Source of the DNA: a virus
DNA: 64,000 nt
Direction: 5' to 3' (one strand)
Virus record (IMG/VR): IMGVR_UViG_3300042464_001105
Coordinates: 1 to 64,000 of that record
The position numbers were made by a program, and so were the translations under genes. Position 1 is the stretch's first letter. Every line of letters begins with the position of its first letter. Shown piece by piece: positions 44,138-52,901 of this stretch. The notes beneath the pieces were generated by a model that was not told where the DNA came from, searched no databases, and saw only the letters and a program-made list of their open reading frames with translations.

Positions 44138-44953
44138 ATGATTCCAGTCAGCACAACACGCCCCCCCGGTTTAACGCTCTATGCGTTTCCAGAGGGGTTT
44201 TCGTTAGCTGACTGGACGTCCTATCGCGTGTTACTCAGCGAACTACCTGCTCCAAATTCAGGTTATTATACCGCCGATATTGACGAATCCCTTGCCTCCC
44301 TGTGGAGATTGTTCGAGGGAGCGGCTCAGCCCGTTTCCTGGGGAGAGGCGATAGAGTACTTTCCCCTCAATACAAGCAATGGTGGCTCGGGGGCTTATAT
44401 CGTCACGGTGGAAGTCACTTCGGACAGTCTGCCTGTTCGTGGAGCCATTGTGACGATCGAGCAGGATGGGCTCACCGTTCTGCATGTTGTTACCAAGTCG
44501 CTGGGAGTGGCAGCAGTAGCGCTAGATCCAGGTGACTACACAGTGACGATTGTGGCGACCGGATTCACATCCATTGTGGATTCGCCGTTTACGGTTGCTG
44601 AGGACATGACTCTTGCCCGGAGCCTGACCTTGGCACCGTTGGATCCGCCAACAGCCGCCGATACGTGCCGTGTGAGTTTGCAAGCAACACGCGGTGCAAC
44701 TGGCGAAAGAGTCCGAGTTGTCATCACCACCAGTTCTGTGGGGCGGGACCAAGACCTCGCGTTTCTCAATACAGCTTTCGACGGCGAGACCGACGACAAT
44801 GGCATCCTGTTGGTAGACCTGCCATGGTCGAGCAGCGCTGGGGTGGGCGCTTATCGATTCAGGCTGATCGATCTAGTATCCGGCAAAATCCTGCATGATC
44901 GAACGTGCACGGTTCCCGACGAGGAGAACGCTATCTATGAGGACCTCGTATGA
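44138..44953 (+). CDS. Virion protein with carboxypeptidase-regulatory-like (Ig) domain
   Basis: 271 aa. The central part (YIVTVEVTSDSLPVRGAIVT ... AVALDPGDYTVTIVATGF) has the CarboxypepD_reg/CnaB-like beta sandwich pattern often fused to phage surface proteins, where it may bind sugars weakly. A second sandwich-like region follows (DTCRVSLQATRGATGERVRV). It lies just before the tail-terminator genes and overlaps the next start by 4 bp. Confidence 0.7.
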   Translation: MIPVSTTRPPGLTLYAFPEGFSLADWTSYRVLLSELPAPNSGYYTADIDESLASLWRLFEGAAQPVSWGEAIEYFPLNTSNGGSGAYIVTVEVTSDSLPVRGAIVTIEQDGLTVLHVVTKSLGVAAVALDPGDYTVTIVATGFTSIVDSPFTVAEDMTLARSLTLAPLDPPTAADTCRVSLQATRGATGERVRVVITTSSVGRDQDLAFLNTAFDGETDDNGILLVDLPWSSSAGVGAYRFRLIDLVSGKILHDRTCTVPDEENAIYEDLV

Positions 44954-45390
44954 CCGTCCCATTGATACTCCAGCTTTGTGACAAGATCGTAACGCTGCTC
45001 AACAACGGTTCGAGGAGCGGCACCTATGGCATGCGTTTCGAGGCCGTACGCTACTTTCAGCCACGATTCACACTGCCGGAACTGGAGGAAGGAGTAAAAG
45101 TCTGCGTCGTGCCAGCGGAAGTCGAACGGAGCAACTTGAGCCGATCGGTCAATCAACAGAATTCGACCATCCAAATCGGGGTACTTTCTAGGGTAGTTTC
45201 GACCTTGGCTGGGATCGATCCGTTTGTGGCGTTGGTTGATTCGATGGCTTTAAACCTTGACGGTGCGCAGCTGGACAACGTTTCCACAGTCGTCGAAGCC
45301 AAGATTGCTCCGATCTTTGACCAGCAATTGCTACGAGATAACAAGCAATTCACATCGATCCTCTCGATCATCGTGAGGTCATTTCTATGA
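44950..45390 (+). CDS. Probable tail terminator protein
   Basis: 146 aa from ATG 44950. A helix-first, sheet-rich fold with VCVVPAEVERSNLSR and a STIQIGVLSRV strand pattern, and DPFVALVDSMALNLDG, resembles gpU/DUF3168-like tail terminators. Its place before a tail-completion-like gene and the tube gene supports this. The match is by position and general pattern, not by a firm motif. Confidence 0.55.
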   Translation: MTVPLILQLCDKIVTLLNNGSRSGTYGMRFEAVRYFQPRFTLPELEEGVKVCVVPAEVERSNLSRSVNQQNSTIQIGVLSRVVSTLAGIDPFVALVDSMALNLDGAQLDNVSTVVEAKIAPIFDQQLLRDNKQFTSILSIIVRSFL

Positions 45391-46010
45391 TCACCATGAA
45401 ACCAGCCAAGGCGAAGGATTTCTTCTTCGACCGAGTCCTTGTCACGCAATACATGGATCGAAAGACAGCCTCGGCTCTTGCCAAAGGGGGCGGACTCATT
45501 CGCCGCATCGCACAAAACAGCATGCGATCTCGAAAGAAGGCATCCGCACCTGGCACGCCTCCCTCTAGGCACAGGCCACGCGGTCAGGGTCTTACCTACA
45601 TCCTGTATGTCTTCGATCCTCGAACCAAGTCGGTTGTCATCGGTCCAGTTCTATTCACAAAAACGGTGAATGCAGACGGAACAACGGCGCCGGAAGCCAA
45701 CGAATTCGGGGGACGCGTCAAACGTCGAGCCGAGAGAGCACAAGGGCACGTGTTTTCCATTGGGGAACGTGGTCCGATTCGGGAGATAAGCCAACCTTCC
45801 CCCAGATCGAAGCGCTTCGCAAGACCGATTCTGGTCTCTGCCAAGCAGGTCGAACGGGCACAACGGATCCACGATGAGTATGTGTTGTTCCGGATCGCGG
45901 CCACGGGCGGCGTTGCCAATTATCCCAAGCGAGCTTTTATGGGACCAGCTCTCGAAGTAGCCAAGCCGAAATTGCCCGAACTGTGGGCATCCGCGGTCCA
46001 GTCACACTAA
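45387..46010 (+). CDS. Probable tail completion protein (HK97 gp10/gpZ-like)
   Basis: 207 aa, ATG 45387 overlapping the previous stop. Very basic, with an N-terminal helix (KTASALAKGGGLIRRIAQNSMR) and ending in FMGPALEVAKPKLPELWAS, which resembles the 'RPFMxPAL' end of HK97 gp10-type tail completion proteins. It sits right before the tail tube gene, where such proteins are found. Confidence 0.65.
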   Translation: MITMKPAKAKDFFFDRVLVTQYMDRKTASALAKGGGLIRRIAQNSMRSRKKASAPGTPPSRHRPRGQGLTYILYVFDPRTKSVVIGPVLFTKTVNADGTTAPEANEFGGRVKRRAERAQGHVFSIGERGPIREISQPSPRSKRFARPILVSAKQVERAQRIHDEYVLFRIAATGGVANYPKRAFMGPALEVAKPKLPELWASAVQSH

Positions 46011-46046
46011 AACCGGTCGACAAAAAAAGGAGTTTATAAAGAGATC

Positions 46047-46505
46047 ATGGTAAGACTCGGACTCAAAGCCAAGCTCTATCGCAATACGGGCTCCTATGGA
46101 TCCCCCGTGTGGAATGAGGTCAAGAATGTCAAAGACCTAACGCTCACAATCGAAAAGGGTGAAGCGGATGTGAGTACTCGAGGCAACGATGGCTGGCGAG
46201 CGCTCATCGGTACACTCAAATCCGCTTCGATCGAGTTTCAAATGGTTTGGGACACGGCCGATGATGATCACACTGCCTTTCACACCGCTTTCTTCGCCGA
46301 TAGTCCCGTCGAGTTCGCAATCATGGATGGAAAAATGGTCGCTGATTCGGGCGGTGAAGCTAGCCAAGGACTACGCGCCACTTGCAGCATCTTCAATTTC
46401 AGCCGAAACGAAGAGCTTGAAAACGCCATCATGACCGACGTTTCCATCAAACCCACCTATGCCATCAATGCTCCCTCTTGGATCACCGGAACGGTAGGAC
46501 TCTAA
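46047..46505 (+). CDS. Major tail tube protein
   Basis: 152 aa. GLKAKLYRNTGSYGSP followed by EVKNVKDLTLTIEKGEADVSTRGNDGW is the standard opening of siphoviral tube proteins, and the later AIMDGKMV ... GLRATCSIFNFSRNEELENA fits the two-sheet fold. It polymerises around the tape measure into the tail tube. Its position before the frameshifted chaperones is canonical. Confidence 0.85.
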   Translation: MVRLGLKAKLYRNTGSYGSPVWNEVKNVKDLTLTIEKGEADVSTRGNDGWRALIGTLKSASIEFQMVWDTADDDHTAFHTAFFADSPVEFAIMDGKMVADSGGEASQGLRATCSIFNFSRNEELENAIMTDVSIKPTYAINAPSWITGTVGL

Positions 46506-46509
46506 CATC

Positions 46510-46959
46510 ATGCCAAATTTTACGGATGCATTGGGCCGAACGTGGCCATTGAGCGTATCCTACGCCACCTGCAAAAAGATTCAATCGCAATGCGATATCA
46601 ACCTACTCGATGTCGCGCAGATCGATCAAACGATTGGTCGTATGCGTCTCGACAATCTTCTGGTGGGGGACATTGTCCTCTGTTTATGCAGTGCCGAATG
46701 TACCGCTCGCGGAATTAGCCTCGACAACTTTCAGGACGCTCTCGATGGTGAGGCGCTCGACAGTGCGAGCAGTGCGTTGCTGGAGGGACTTGCGTATTTT
46801 TTCCGGAGAGGTCAGAAGGGAAAGCTTCTGACCGAAATGATCAGCAAGCTAAAGCAGATGGAGCTGACCGCAACCAATCAGGCTCTGGCAGACATCGAGC
46901 GCGAGACGAATGGGAAGTCTGGCGATTCGGCTACGGTCTTGCAGGAATCCTCCACGTAG
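46510..46959 (+). CDS. Tail assembly chaperone, short form (gpG-like)
   Basis: 149 aa. Its N-terminal part (GRTWPLSVSYATCKKIQSQCDINL) is typical of the short chaperone of siphophages. The frame contains the lambda-type slippery heptamer at 46818, from which ribosomes can enter the -1 frame and make the long form ending at 47207. Both forms would hold the tape measure until the tube assembles around it. Confidence 0.85.
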   Translation: MPNFTDALGRTWPLSVSYATCKKIQSQCDINLLDVAQIDQTIGRMRLDNLLVGDIVLCLCSAECTARGISLDNFQDALDGEALDSASSALLEGLAYFFRRGQKGKLLTEMISKLKQMELTATNQALADIERETNGKSGDSATVLQESST

Positions 46960-47207
46960 ATCCCGGCCCTTTCACATTGCGTGAATTGGTTTGGATGGTC
47001 GAGGAACAGCAAGATAACTGGTGGGACCATACGGCATCCATCCTGGCGATCATTGCCGAGGTCAATCGGGACAAGAAGAAGAATCCAACCCCCTTCACGG
47101 CATCAAAATTTCATCCTCGGAAAGCGAAATTAAAGCAACAAACAATTGAGCAAGTCGATTTAAGAATACTCAAGTCGATTTTTGTGGAGAGGAGGCCACT
47201 GCAGTAA
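46510..47207 (+). CDS. Tail assembly chaperone, -1 frameshift fusion (gpGT-like)
   Basis: Slipping at 46818-46824 joins 105 codons of the 0 frame to a -1 frame with no stop until 47207, giving about 232 aa. The -1 extension reads FGYGLAGILHVDPGPFTLRELVWMV and then WWDHTASILAIIAEVNRDKKK, the classic C-terminal half of long tail chaperones. The C-terminal half has no start codon of its own with a ribosome site; its first possible start, a TTG at 46977, lies inside the conserved domain. Frameshifting is therefore strongly indicated. Confidence 0.85.
46818..46824 (+). promoter_or_regulatory. Programmed -1 frameshift site GGGAAAG
   Basis: The heptamer is read G GGA AAG in the 0 frame, exactly the X XXY YYZ arrangement, and is the same slippery sequence as in phage lambda G/T. 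After slippage the -1 frame runs open into the conserved chaperone domain. Confidence 0.85.
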
Positions 47208-47209
47208 TC

Positions 47210-49288
47210 ATGTCCGCAACCAATGTGAGAGCAGGACGAGCGTACGTTGAGATCGCTGCTGATTCGTCACGGTTGGGTCGCGATCTGCGCGCGGCTCAAA
47301 CTCAGATACGCGGCTTTGGGGATTCGGTTCGAAACATTGGATTGCAACTGGGAACGTTGTTTTCGGGCGCAGCGCTTAGCGGTGGGATTTTGAATTCGGC
47401 CAGGTCGTTCGCAGATGCTGGATCGGCACTGGACGATCTTTCACAGCGTTCGGGCGCATCGGTAGAATCGCTGGGGGCATTGTCGTTGGCTGCCAAGCTG
47501 TCCGATACCAGCATGGAGACCTTAGGGAAAGCATTTGCAAAGATGCAACTCCTTATAGTGAAGGCGTCCAAGGGGAATGATGAGGCTGTTGATGCGATCC
47601 AGTCCCTTGGTCTCAATCTGCGAAGTCTCGCGCGCATGTCACCCGACAAGCAATTTGAAGCCTTTGCAGGTGCCATTGCGAAACTCCAAGATCCGGCGTT
47701 GCGGGCCAACGCTGCCGTTTCCGTGTTTAGCAAAAGTGGTCTTGAGTTACTTCCTATGCTCATGGAGGGAAAGGATGGCTTGAGGGATTTGGCCAAAGAG
47801 GCTCGCGACCTTGGATTGGTGATGTCAGGGAAGGATGCGGCATCGGCTGCCGTGTTCGGCGACACACTTGATAAACTACGCATGTCCCTGACAGCCGTTT
47901 ATAACAAAATCGGTGCGGCGCTGGCTCCCATGCTCAATCGTATCACCAGCATTTTTGTTAGTGTGTCCGCGGCCGTTACCAAATGGCTCGACAAGAATCG
48001 TGGGATCATCGCTTTGGTAGCACCCATTGTGGCTGCTCTTGGTTCGGCCGGGGCTTCGGCCATTGGTTTGGGGTTAGCATTCAAGATTGCAGCGATTGCG
48101 GTAGGACCAGCGTTACTTGCGGCCCTTATCGCTGTGAAGACCGCGATTGTAACTGTCGCAGGTGTGCTGGCTGCAGTTGCGATTCCGGCGTTAGCGGTGG
48201 CTGCTGCAATCGGCGGACTGACGGCTACGATATACGCATTGGGGATAACTTGGACCGATGTGGCGACAACGATTGCCAACGTGTGGTCGAGTGCCATGTC
48301 CTTCATTGGCAATTCTCTCAGCCCTGTGGGAACTTTTATTGCCAACTGGGTTAGTAAAATAGTCAATGGCTTCGCATGGATGTATGACGGCGCTACCCAG
48401 TATTTCGGTGCCATTGGCAAAGCGCTCGCCGATGGCAACCTCGAGGGCGCTGGCCAAGTCGCCATGACCGGACTCACACGTGCCTTCCGTGGAGGATTCA
48501 ACGTACTCTACGGCTACTACCTCGCCTTCATCGAGGGTTGGAAGTCCTCGTGGGATATGTGGACAACAGGTCTTGCGGATGGTTTTGTGGTCGCCTGGAC
48601 AAGTATCGAATCGACTTTCACAGACACCATTTCGTACCTTGGTCAAATGTGGACTCTGTTTACTACCGGTTTAACGATCGCTTGGAATTCTTCTATCGGG
48701 TTCATCCAAAAAGCTTGGATCCGGCTCAAGGCGATGTTTGATAAGGATATCAATGTTACGGCCGAGACCAATGCTATCGAACAGCGAACATTGGATGCGA
48801 ATGGGAATGCCTTTGCGAGTGGTGAGTCTGCCATCGTAGCTCGTGAGAAACAACGACGAGACCGTCAGTCGCAGATCCAAGTGGAGCGCGCGACCATGAT
48901 CGGCACTCTAGAATCGGACCGCCAGCGAAGACAAACCGATCATGCTAAAGCGACCGACAGCCTCATGGGCCAAGCGAACGCGGAGTTCGACACTGCCAAG
49001 CAGAGGTACGAAGCGTCTATCAAGGCAGTTCAGGAATTCAGACCAGATTTCAAAGCACGCAAGAACAAGTTCGGTTTCGATCCCGAAAGTCTTTTAACCG
49101 ATACATACAGTCCAGAAAAGAGCCTCACGGAAGCGAGAACGCGCATCGAATCGAAAGGGACATTTAGCGCCTTTGGTGCACGTGGACTGCAATCCGACTC
49201 GGTAGAAAAATCATCGGCTGAGACGGCCAAGAATACAGCCGCCATGTTGCAGTGGATGAAACAAAACCCCGGAGTCCGATTCATATGA
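47210..49288 (+). CDS. Tail tape measure protein
   Basis: 692 aa from ATG 47210. The N-terminus (AGRAYVEIAADSSRLGRDLRAAQTQIRGF) and the following domain with LSQRSGASVESLGALSLAAKL are typical of tape measure proteins. The centre has a large hydrophobic block (about 265-350) able to insert into the host membrane; the C-terminal third is helical and charged. The length predicts a tail of roughly 100 nm, using the usual 0.15 nm per residue. Its stop overlaps the next start. Confidence 0.9.
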   Translation: MSATNVRAGRAYVEIAADSSRLGRDLRAAQTQIRGFGDSVRNIGLQLGTLFSGAALSGGILNSARSFADAGSALDDLSQRSGASVESLGALSLAAKLSDTSMETLGKAFAKMQLLIVKASKGNDEAVDAIQSLGLNLRSLARMSPDKQFEAFAGAIAKLQDPALRANAAVSVFSKSGLELLPMLMEGKDGLRDLAKEARDLGLVMSGKDAASAAVFGDTLDKLRMSLTAVYNKIGAALAPMLNRITSIFVSVSAAVTKWLDKNRGIIALVAPIVAALGSAGASAIGLGLAFKIAAIAVGPALLAALIAVKTAIVTVAGVLAAVAIPALAVAAAIGGLTATIYALGITWTDVATTIANVWSSAMSFIGNSLSPVGTFIANWVSKIVNGFAWMYDGATQYFGAIGKALADGNLEGAGQVAMTGLTRAFRGGFNVLYGYYLAFIEGWKSSWDMWTTGLADGFVVAWTSIESTFTDTISYLGQMWTLFTTGLTIAWNSSIGFIQKAWIRLKAMFDKDINVTAETNAIEQRTLDANGNAFASGESAIVAREKQRRDRQSQIQVERATMIGTLESDRQRRQTDHAKATDSLMGQANAEFDTAKQRYEASIKAVQEFRPDFKARKNKFGFDPESLLTDTYSPEKSLTEARTRIESKGTFSAFGARGLQSDSVEKSSAETAKNTAAMLQWMKQNPGVRFI

Positions 49289-50112
49289 CGATTCCCAAAG
49301 AGTCACCTCTATGGCCAGGATTGTCGGGACCCGGTGACGACGAGATAGTCTGTGTCGAGCGCTTCGACTCACGGCCTGTGAATAACAGCCGGGACCCATC
49401 GATAACGCTCCACTTCAGCCTGTGGCGAAGCGACGATGAATCGAGAATTGCCGGTAAGCTTGAGGATACTGCGCCAGCTTTGTTCGACGGCCTGGATGCG
49501 GACAGTTACACTCTCGATCCACAGGGTGGCGGTGTGTGGCTGGCACATGTGAATTACAAAATTCGCAATCAATCGGCCGAATCCTTCGACACGACGGGCG
49601 GGACAGTGCATGTCACACAGAGTTTTGGGACCAATCGCTTTGGAACGTTGGCTCCTGATTTCCAAGGGGCAATTGGAGTTAGCGATGACAGGGTTGATGG
49701 TGTGGATATTACGATCCCTGCTTACAAATTCTCGGAAACTCACTTCATTCCGAGAATCTTTGTTAACGCATCGTACAGAAACACGCTCTTTCAAATGACT
49801 GGAAAGGTCAACAACGCAACGTTTAAGAGTTTTGCTGCGGGGGAGGTGCTGTTCCTTGGCTCCACGGGGCAGCGCCGTGGGCGCGAGGATTTTGAAATCA
49901 ATTACAACTTCGCTGCCAGTCCGAACATTGCGTCGATTGTGTTTACGCCGAGCATCACCGTGCTCAACAAACAGGGTTGGGATTACATGTGGTTGTACTA
50001 CGATGACCAAGTCGATTCTGTCGCGCATCGTATCGTTCGTCGACCTCGAGGCGCTTACGTGGAAAGAGTCTACGAACGAGCTGACTTTAGCTTGTTGGGG
50101 TTGGGTGCATAA
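49285..50112 (+). CDS. Tail-tip protein, 275 aa
   Basis: Starts at ATG 49285, overlapping the tape measure stop. The protein is beta-rich with no signal or enzyme motif (VCVERFDSRP, THFIPRIFVNASYRNTLFQMTGKVNN, GEVLFLGSTGQRRGREDFEINYNF). In siphophages the gene after the tape measure normally encodes the distal tail protein, and the size fits, but the sequence gives no firm family match. Confidence 0.65.
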   Translation: MTIPKESPLWPGLSGPGDDEIVCVERFDSRPVNNSRDPSITLHFSLWRSDDESRIAGKLEDTAPALFDGLDADSYTLDPQGGGVWLAHVNYKIRNQSAESFDTTGGTVHVTQSFGTNRFGTLAPDFQGAIGVSDDRVDGVDITIPAYKFSETHFIPRIFVNASYRNTLFQMTGKVNNATFKSFAAGEVLFLGSTGQRRGREDFEINYNFAASPNIASIVFTPSITVLNKQGWDYMWLYYDDQVDSVAHRIVRRPRGAYVERVYERADFSLLGLGA

Positions 50113-50990
50113 TGCCACAGCGCGGAGATCCACTTGCAATTAGCGCCCGCGACTGGACGGACATGCAACGCGTGGTCGACAAGTTTCGCAACGGGGGCGT
50201 ATTGTTTCAAGCGGAGGCAATGCAAAGCACCTATCGTAGCCCCGCAATTGTGAAGGTGCTTAACGCTACAGCAGGTCCGCTCGAGCACTGTGGAATCGTA
50301 GGTCTCGGGGAACCCGTGATTCTACCAACCGACAACGAAATGGAATTCGTTCGAAACATCGCGTTTCGGATCGTACCGCCATTGCCTGGTTGCTGGGGTG
50401 TCCTACAGTCGCCGGTTGCGGCCGGTGAGATTACAACCGCCATCGTTGCGGGAGTTGCAGCCTGCAAAATCAACGTCGCTGCTGAGATAGACCTGAATCG
50501 ATTCGCGGATGCGGTTGATCCCGATTTCACAGAGCTGAGGGTAAGTGATTCGACTGGTAACGCTCAAATCCTATGGCGTGCAGGGGGCACTGGGAGCCAA
50601 TGGGCGATCGTCCGGATTGGCAACACAGCATGTGGTGAGAGGCTCGAGAAATTCGTCATGCTGAGTGATTGGTCAGACGATGGTCTTGCGGTTGCTCGTT
50701 TTACGTTAATGGAAGCGGCAGCATCGGACATGGTAGGGATTGTGGAAGATCCGTTAGGGATATTCGCGGACCAAATCGGACTTGGAAACTCTGGACTCGC
50801 CACAAGAACGTGTAGCGGACGACATTTTGTGATTCAAGCCGCATGTGAACAAAACGAAGTTGCTCCAAGTGCTCCGCTTGGAAGCTGCGCCTACAGCGAT
50901 CCGACAGGCAATCCTGCATGTTCAATGACGACGGAAGCAGATTGCGCGGCAATTCCTGGCGTATGGACTTTGGGAGGAACGTGTTCATGA
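50112..50990 (+). CDS. Tail-tip protein, 292 aa
   Basis: Starts at ATG 50112, overlapping the previous stop by one base. It opens with GDPLAISARDWTDMQRVVDKF, then beta-rich sequence. The C-terminal part has at least seven cysteines (ATRTCSGRHFVIQAACEQ ... GSCAYSDPTGNPACSMTTEADCAAIPG), suggesting disulfide-bonded or metal-bound extracellular knobs. Probably on the outside of the tail tip. No family recognised. Confidence 0.65.
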   Translation: MPQRGDPLAISARDWTDMQRVVDKFRNGGVLFQAEAMQSTYRSPAIVKVLNATAGPLEHCGIVGLGEPVILPTDNEMEFVRNIAFRIVPPLPGCWGVLQSPVAAGEITTAIVAGVAACKINVAAEIDLNRFADAVDPDFTELRVSDSTGNAQILWRAGGTGSQWAIVRIGNTACGERLEKFVMLSDWSDDGLAVARFTLMEAAASDMVGIVEDPLGIFADQIGLGNSGLATRTCSGRHFVIQAACEQNEVAPSAPLGSCAYSDPTGNPACSMTTEADCAAIPGVWTLGGTCS

Positions 50991-51793
50991 CCGGTCATCC
51001 TTGCTGCTGCGTTGAGACAAGTTCCTCTAGCTCATCGGTGTCTAGTTCATCATCCAGCTCGAATCCAAGTTCGTCAAGTAGCTCATCCACACCTAGCTCA
51101 TCATCTAGCAATCCATCGTCGAGTAATCCGTCGTCAAGTAACCCATCATCGAGTAACCCATCATCGAGTAACTCATCATCGAGTAACTCATCATCGAGTA
51201 ACTCATCATCGAGTAATCCTTCCTCAAGCAGCCCATCATCCAGTAACCCTTCATCCAGCAACCCATCGTCTAGTAATCCTTCGTCTAGTAATCCTTCGTC
51301 TAGTAACCCTTCATCGAGTAACACATCATCGAGTAACCCTTCATCCAGTAATCCTTCATCCAGCAACCCGTCATCTAGCAACCCTAGCTCTAGCAATCCA
51401 TCGTCCAGTAATCCGTCCTCTAGCAATCCTTCGTCTAGTTCTAGTTCTAGTTCTAGTTCTAGTTGGTGCCCCAACCTGTATATTGCTGTATTCCAAGAAG
51501 CTCCTAGTGGGTTATGTTCAAACCCTACTCCTCCTGCCGTGCTAATAGCTACAGCTTATGGATGTTTCGAACGACAAGACCATTCTTTCTGGGCCATATG
51601 TGCAGACACCCCACCAAGTGATTGTTATTTCGGTAATACCGATTTCGCTAACTATATTTGGTATCAAAATAAGACAGCTAGAGAATTAGCAGACGATAAA
51701 GGTTTAACTGCCTGTTTTGAGTATGTGAATGGGTACTCAGATGCAAACCCGCACCCTGACTGTTGCCCCGATGGAGAAGGTCCACCACCATGA
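50987..51793 (+). CDS. Ser-rich (NPSSS)n repeat virion protein
   Basis: 268 aa from ATG 50987, overlapping the previous stop by 4 bp. After MTGHPCCCVE comes about 150 residues almost wholly of Ser, Asn and Pro, mainly repeated NPSSS units, then a Cys-rich C-terminal domain of about 110 residues (WCPNLYIAVFQEAP ... CFERQDHSFWAICADTPPSDCYF). The repeat would be an extended stalk holding a folded head. Two glycosyltransferase genes lie within 1.2 kb downstream, so the serines are candidate O-glycosylation sites. Confidence 0.75.
   Translation: MTGHPCCCVETSSSSSSVSSSSSSSNPSSSSSSSTPSSSSSNPSSSNPSSSNPSSSNPSSSNSSSSNSSSSNSSSSNPSSSSPSSSNPSSSNPSSSNPSSSNPSSSNPSSSNTSSSNPSSSNPSSSNPSSSNPSSSNPSSSNPSSSNPSSSSSSSSSSSWCPNLYIAVFQEAPSGLCSNPTPPAVLIATAYGCFERQDHSFWAICADTPPSDCYFGNTDFANYIWYQNKTARELADDKGLTACFEYVNGYSDANPHPDCCPDGEGPPP
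51016..51460 (+). repeat. 15-bp tandem repeats coding NPSSS
   Basis: Units of 15 bp such as AGTAACCCATCATCG and AGTAATCCTTCGTCT run through the stalk-coding region, with frequent serine-codon changes (TCA, TCG, TCC, AGT, AGC). Codon shuffling with a constant protein repeat shows selection for the amino acids. The array is likely to vary in length between relatives. Confidence 0.85.
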
Positions 51794-52191
51794 AAGTTAG
51801 AAAGAGCTTATTGGTAGAAGCAGCCAAGGATAGACCGCAGGGATACTTAGAAGATGTTTATTCTCATGTTGAATCAGAAGACATGGAGTTTGTCTACATC
51901 AGTAACGATAACTACATGCTTCTGAAAAACAAATACACTGTTGAGCATGGTTTGCCAGGCACGGAACTAAAGAAGCTGATTTCCTGGTTCTATTCTCCTG
52001 ACAAGAAGAAGTGTAAATGCGCGACACGAATCAAGAAGATGAACGCATGGGGGCCAGATAAATGCGAACAGAGAATGGATACGATAGTTCGATGGCTGAA
52101 ACACTCGGCAAGAATCCACAAGGTTCCCTTCTTCGAACCAGCAGTGAAGCTGCTCATCAAAAAAGCAATAAAGAACTCACGGTCGCAGTGA
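51790..52191 (+). CDS. Small cysteine-containing protein, 133 aa
   Basis: Starts at ATG 51790, overlapping the Ser-rich gene's stop. Basic and helical; KKKCKCATRIKKMNAWGPDKCEQ gives three clustered cysteines, which could bind zinc or an Fe-S centre. The C-terminal WLKHSARIHKVPFFEPAVKLLIKKAI is amphipathic. It overlaps the first glycosyltransferase gene by nearly 100 bp. I do not recognise the family. Confidence 0.65.
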   Translation: MKVRKSLLVEAAKDRPQGYLEDVYSHVESEDMEFVYISNDNYMLLKNKYTVEHGLPGTELKKLISWFYSPDKKKCKCATRIKKMNAWGPDKCEQRMDTIVRWLKHSARIHKVPFFEPAVKLLIKKAIKNSRSQ

Positions 52192-52901
52192 CAACCGCCC
52201 CCCGCAAAGACTGCACACTTGCCTACTGTCTCGCATCCATCGAATCCTGCGGCTGGACGCCAATAGTCTTTGCGGAGCCGGGAGCGACTGAGACGGACTA
52301 TCAAACGATTCAAAACGCAACGAAGCTTGGAATTTGGCACAATTGGCTTCGTTCCTGCCGCTGGTGTCTTGAGCACTCGAGCACTGACTACATCATGACC
52401 GTTCAAGATGATTCGCTATTTCATCCGGATAGTAAAACGTTCGTGGATGCAATGTCCTGGCCGTCCAACTGTGGGTTCGTATCACTCTACACACCCAAGC
52501 ATTACTCGATTCAAAAGTCTGGTCAGTTGCGCCCGACCGGCATCAATCGCATTGTTACCAACAGCCTATGGGGCGCGTGCGCTCTGCTTTGGAATCGTTC
52601 CGTTCTATCGCAGGTTCTCGAAACACCCGCATGTAAATACTGGCTCGGTGCCAAGCCAAAGTCAGGTGCAAAGTCAGTCATCGAGAATCGTAGGCTCCAT
52701 CCTCACTTGATCGCCAATAGCGATACCGCGATCGGCAAGGCCGTCAATCGACTTGGCCTTGCGATGTACTTTGTGGATCCGTCACCCGTCCATCATGTGG
52801 CGAGGTATTCAACAATTTCACACGGCGACAACACTGGTCGTCGCAATTGTTATCGATGCGCTGACTTTGAAAAACCACTTTGGGATCAGGTCTACCAGTG
52901 A
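52095..52901 (+). CDS. Glycosyltransferase-like protein (GT-A type)
   Basis: About 268 aa from ATG 52095, a start inside the previous gene; the frame opens at 52062. LTVAVTTAPRKDCTLAYCLASI is the opening strand-helix of a GT-A fold, and YIMTVQDDSLFHP contains the DxD-like metal/nucleotide-sugar motif. The later NSLWGACALLWNRSVL and DTAIGKAVNRLGLAMYFVDP resemble the acceptor half. It likely transfers a sugar to a virion or host surface target; the adjacent Ser-rich protein is the obvious candidate. Confidence 0.75.
   Translation, partial: AETLGKNPQGSLLRTSSEAAHQKSNKELTVAVTTAPRKDCTLAYCLASIESCGWTPIVFAEPGATETDYQTIQNATKLGIWHNWLRSCRWCLEHSSTDYIMTVQDDSLFHPDSKTFVDAMSWPSNCGFVSLYTPKHYSIQKSGQLRPTGINRIVTNSLWGACALLWNRSVLSQVLETPACKYWLGAKPKSGAKSVIENRRLHPHLIANSDTAIGKAVNRLGLAMYFVDPSPVHHVARYSTISHGDNTGRRNCYRCADFEKPLWDQVYQ

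Noticed and set aside
46977-47207. Independent 76-aa gene
   Set aside because: The only start is a TTG within a conserved domain and there is no ribosome site; the -1 frameshift from the upstream gene explains it.
51016-51460. CRISPR array
   Set aside because: Units are 15 bp, adjacent, in frame and code for NPSSS; there are no spacers.
50995-51474. Leftward Leu/Asp/Gly-rich frame over the Ser repeats
   Set aside because: Complement of the NPSSS-coding repeats, which are supported by overlaps with both neighbours and a folded C-terminal domain.
52408-52710. Extra rightward gene inside the glycosyltransferase
   Set aside because: Different frame, no motif, fully inside a better supported gene.
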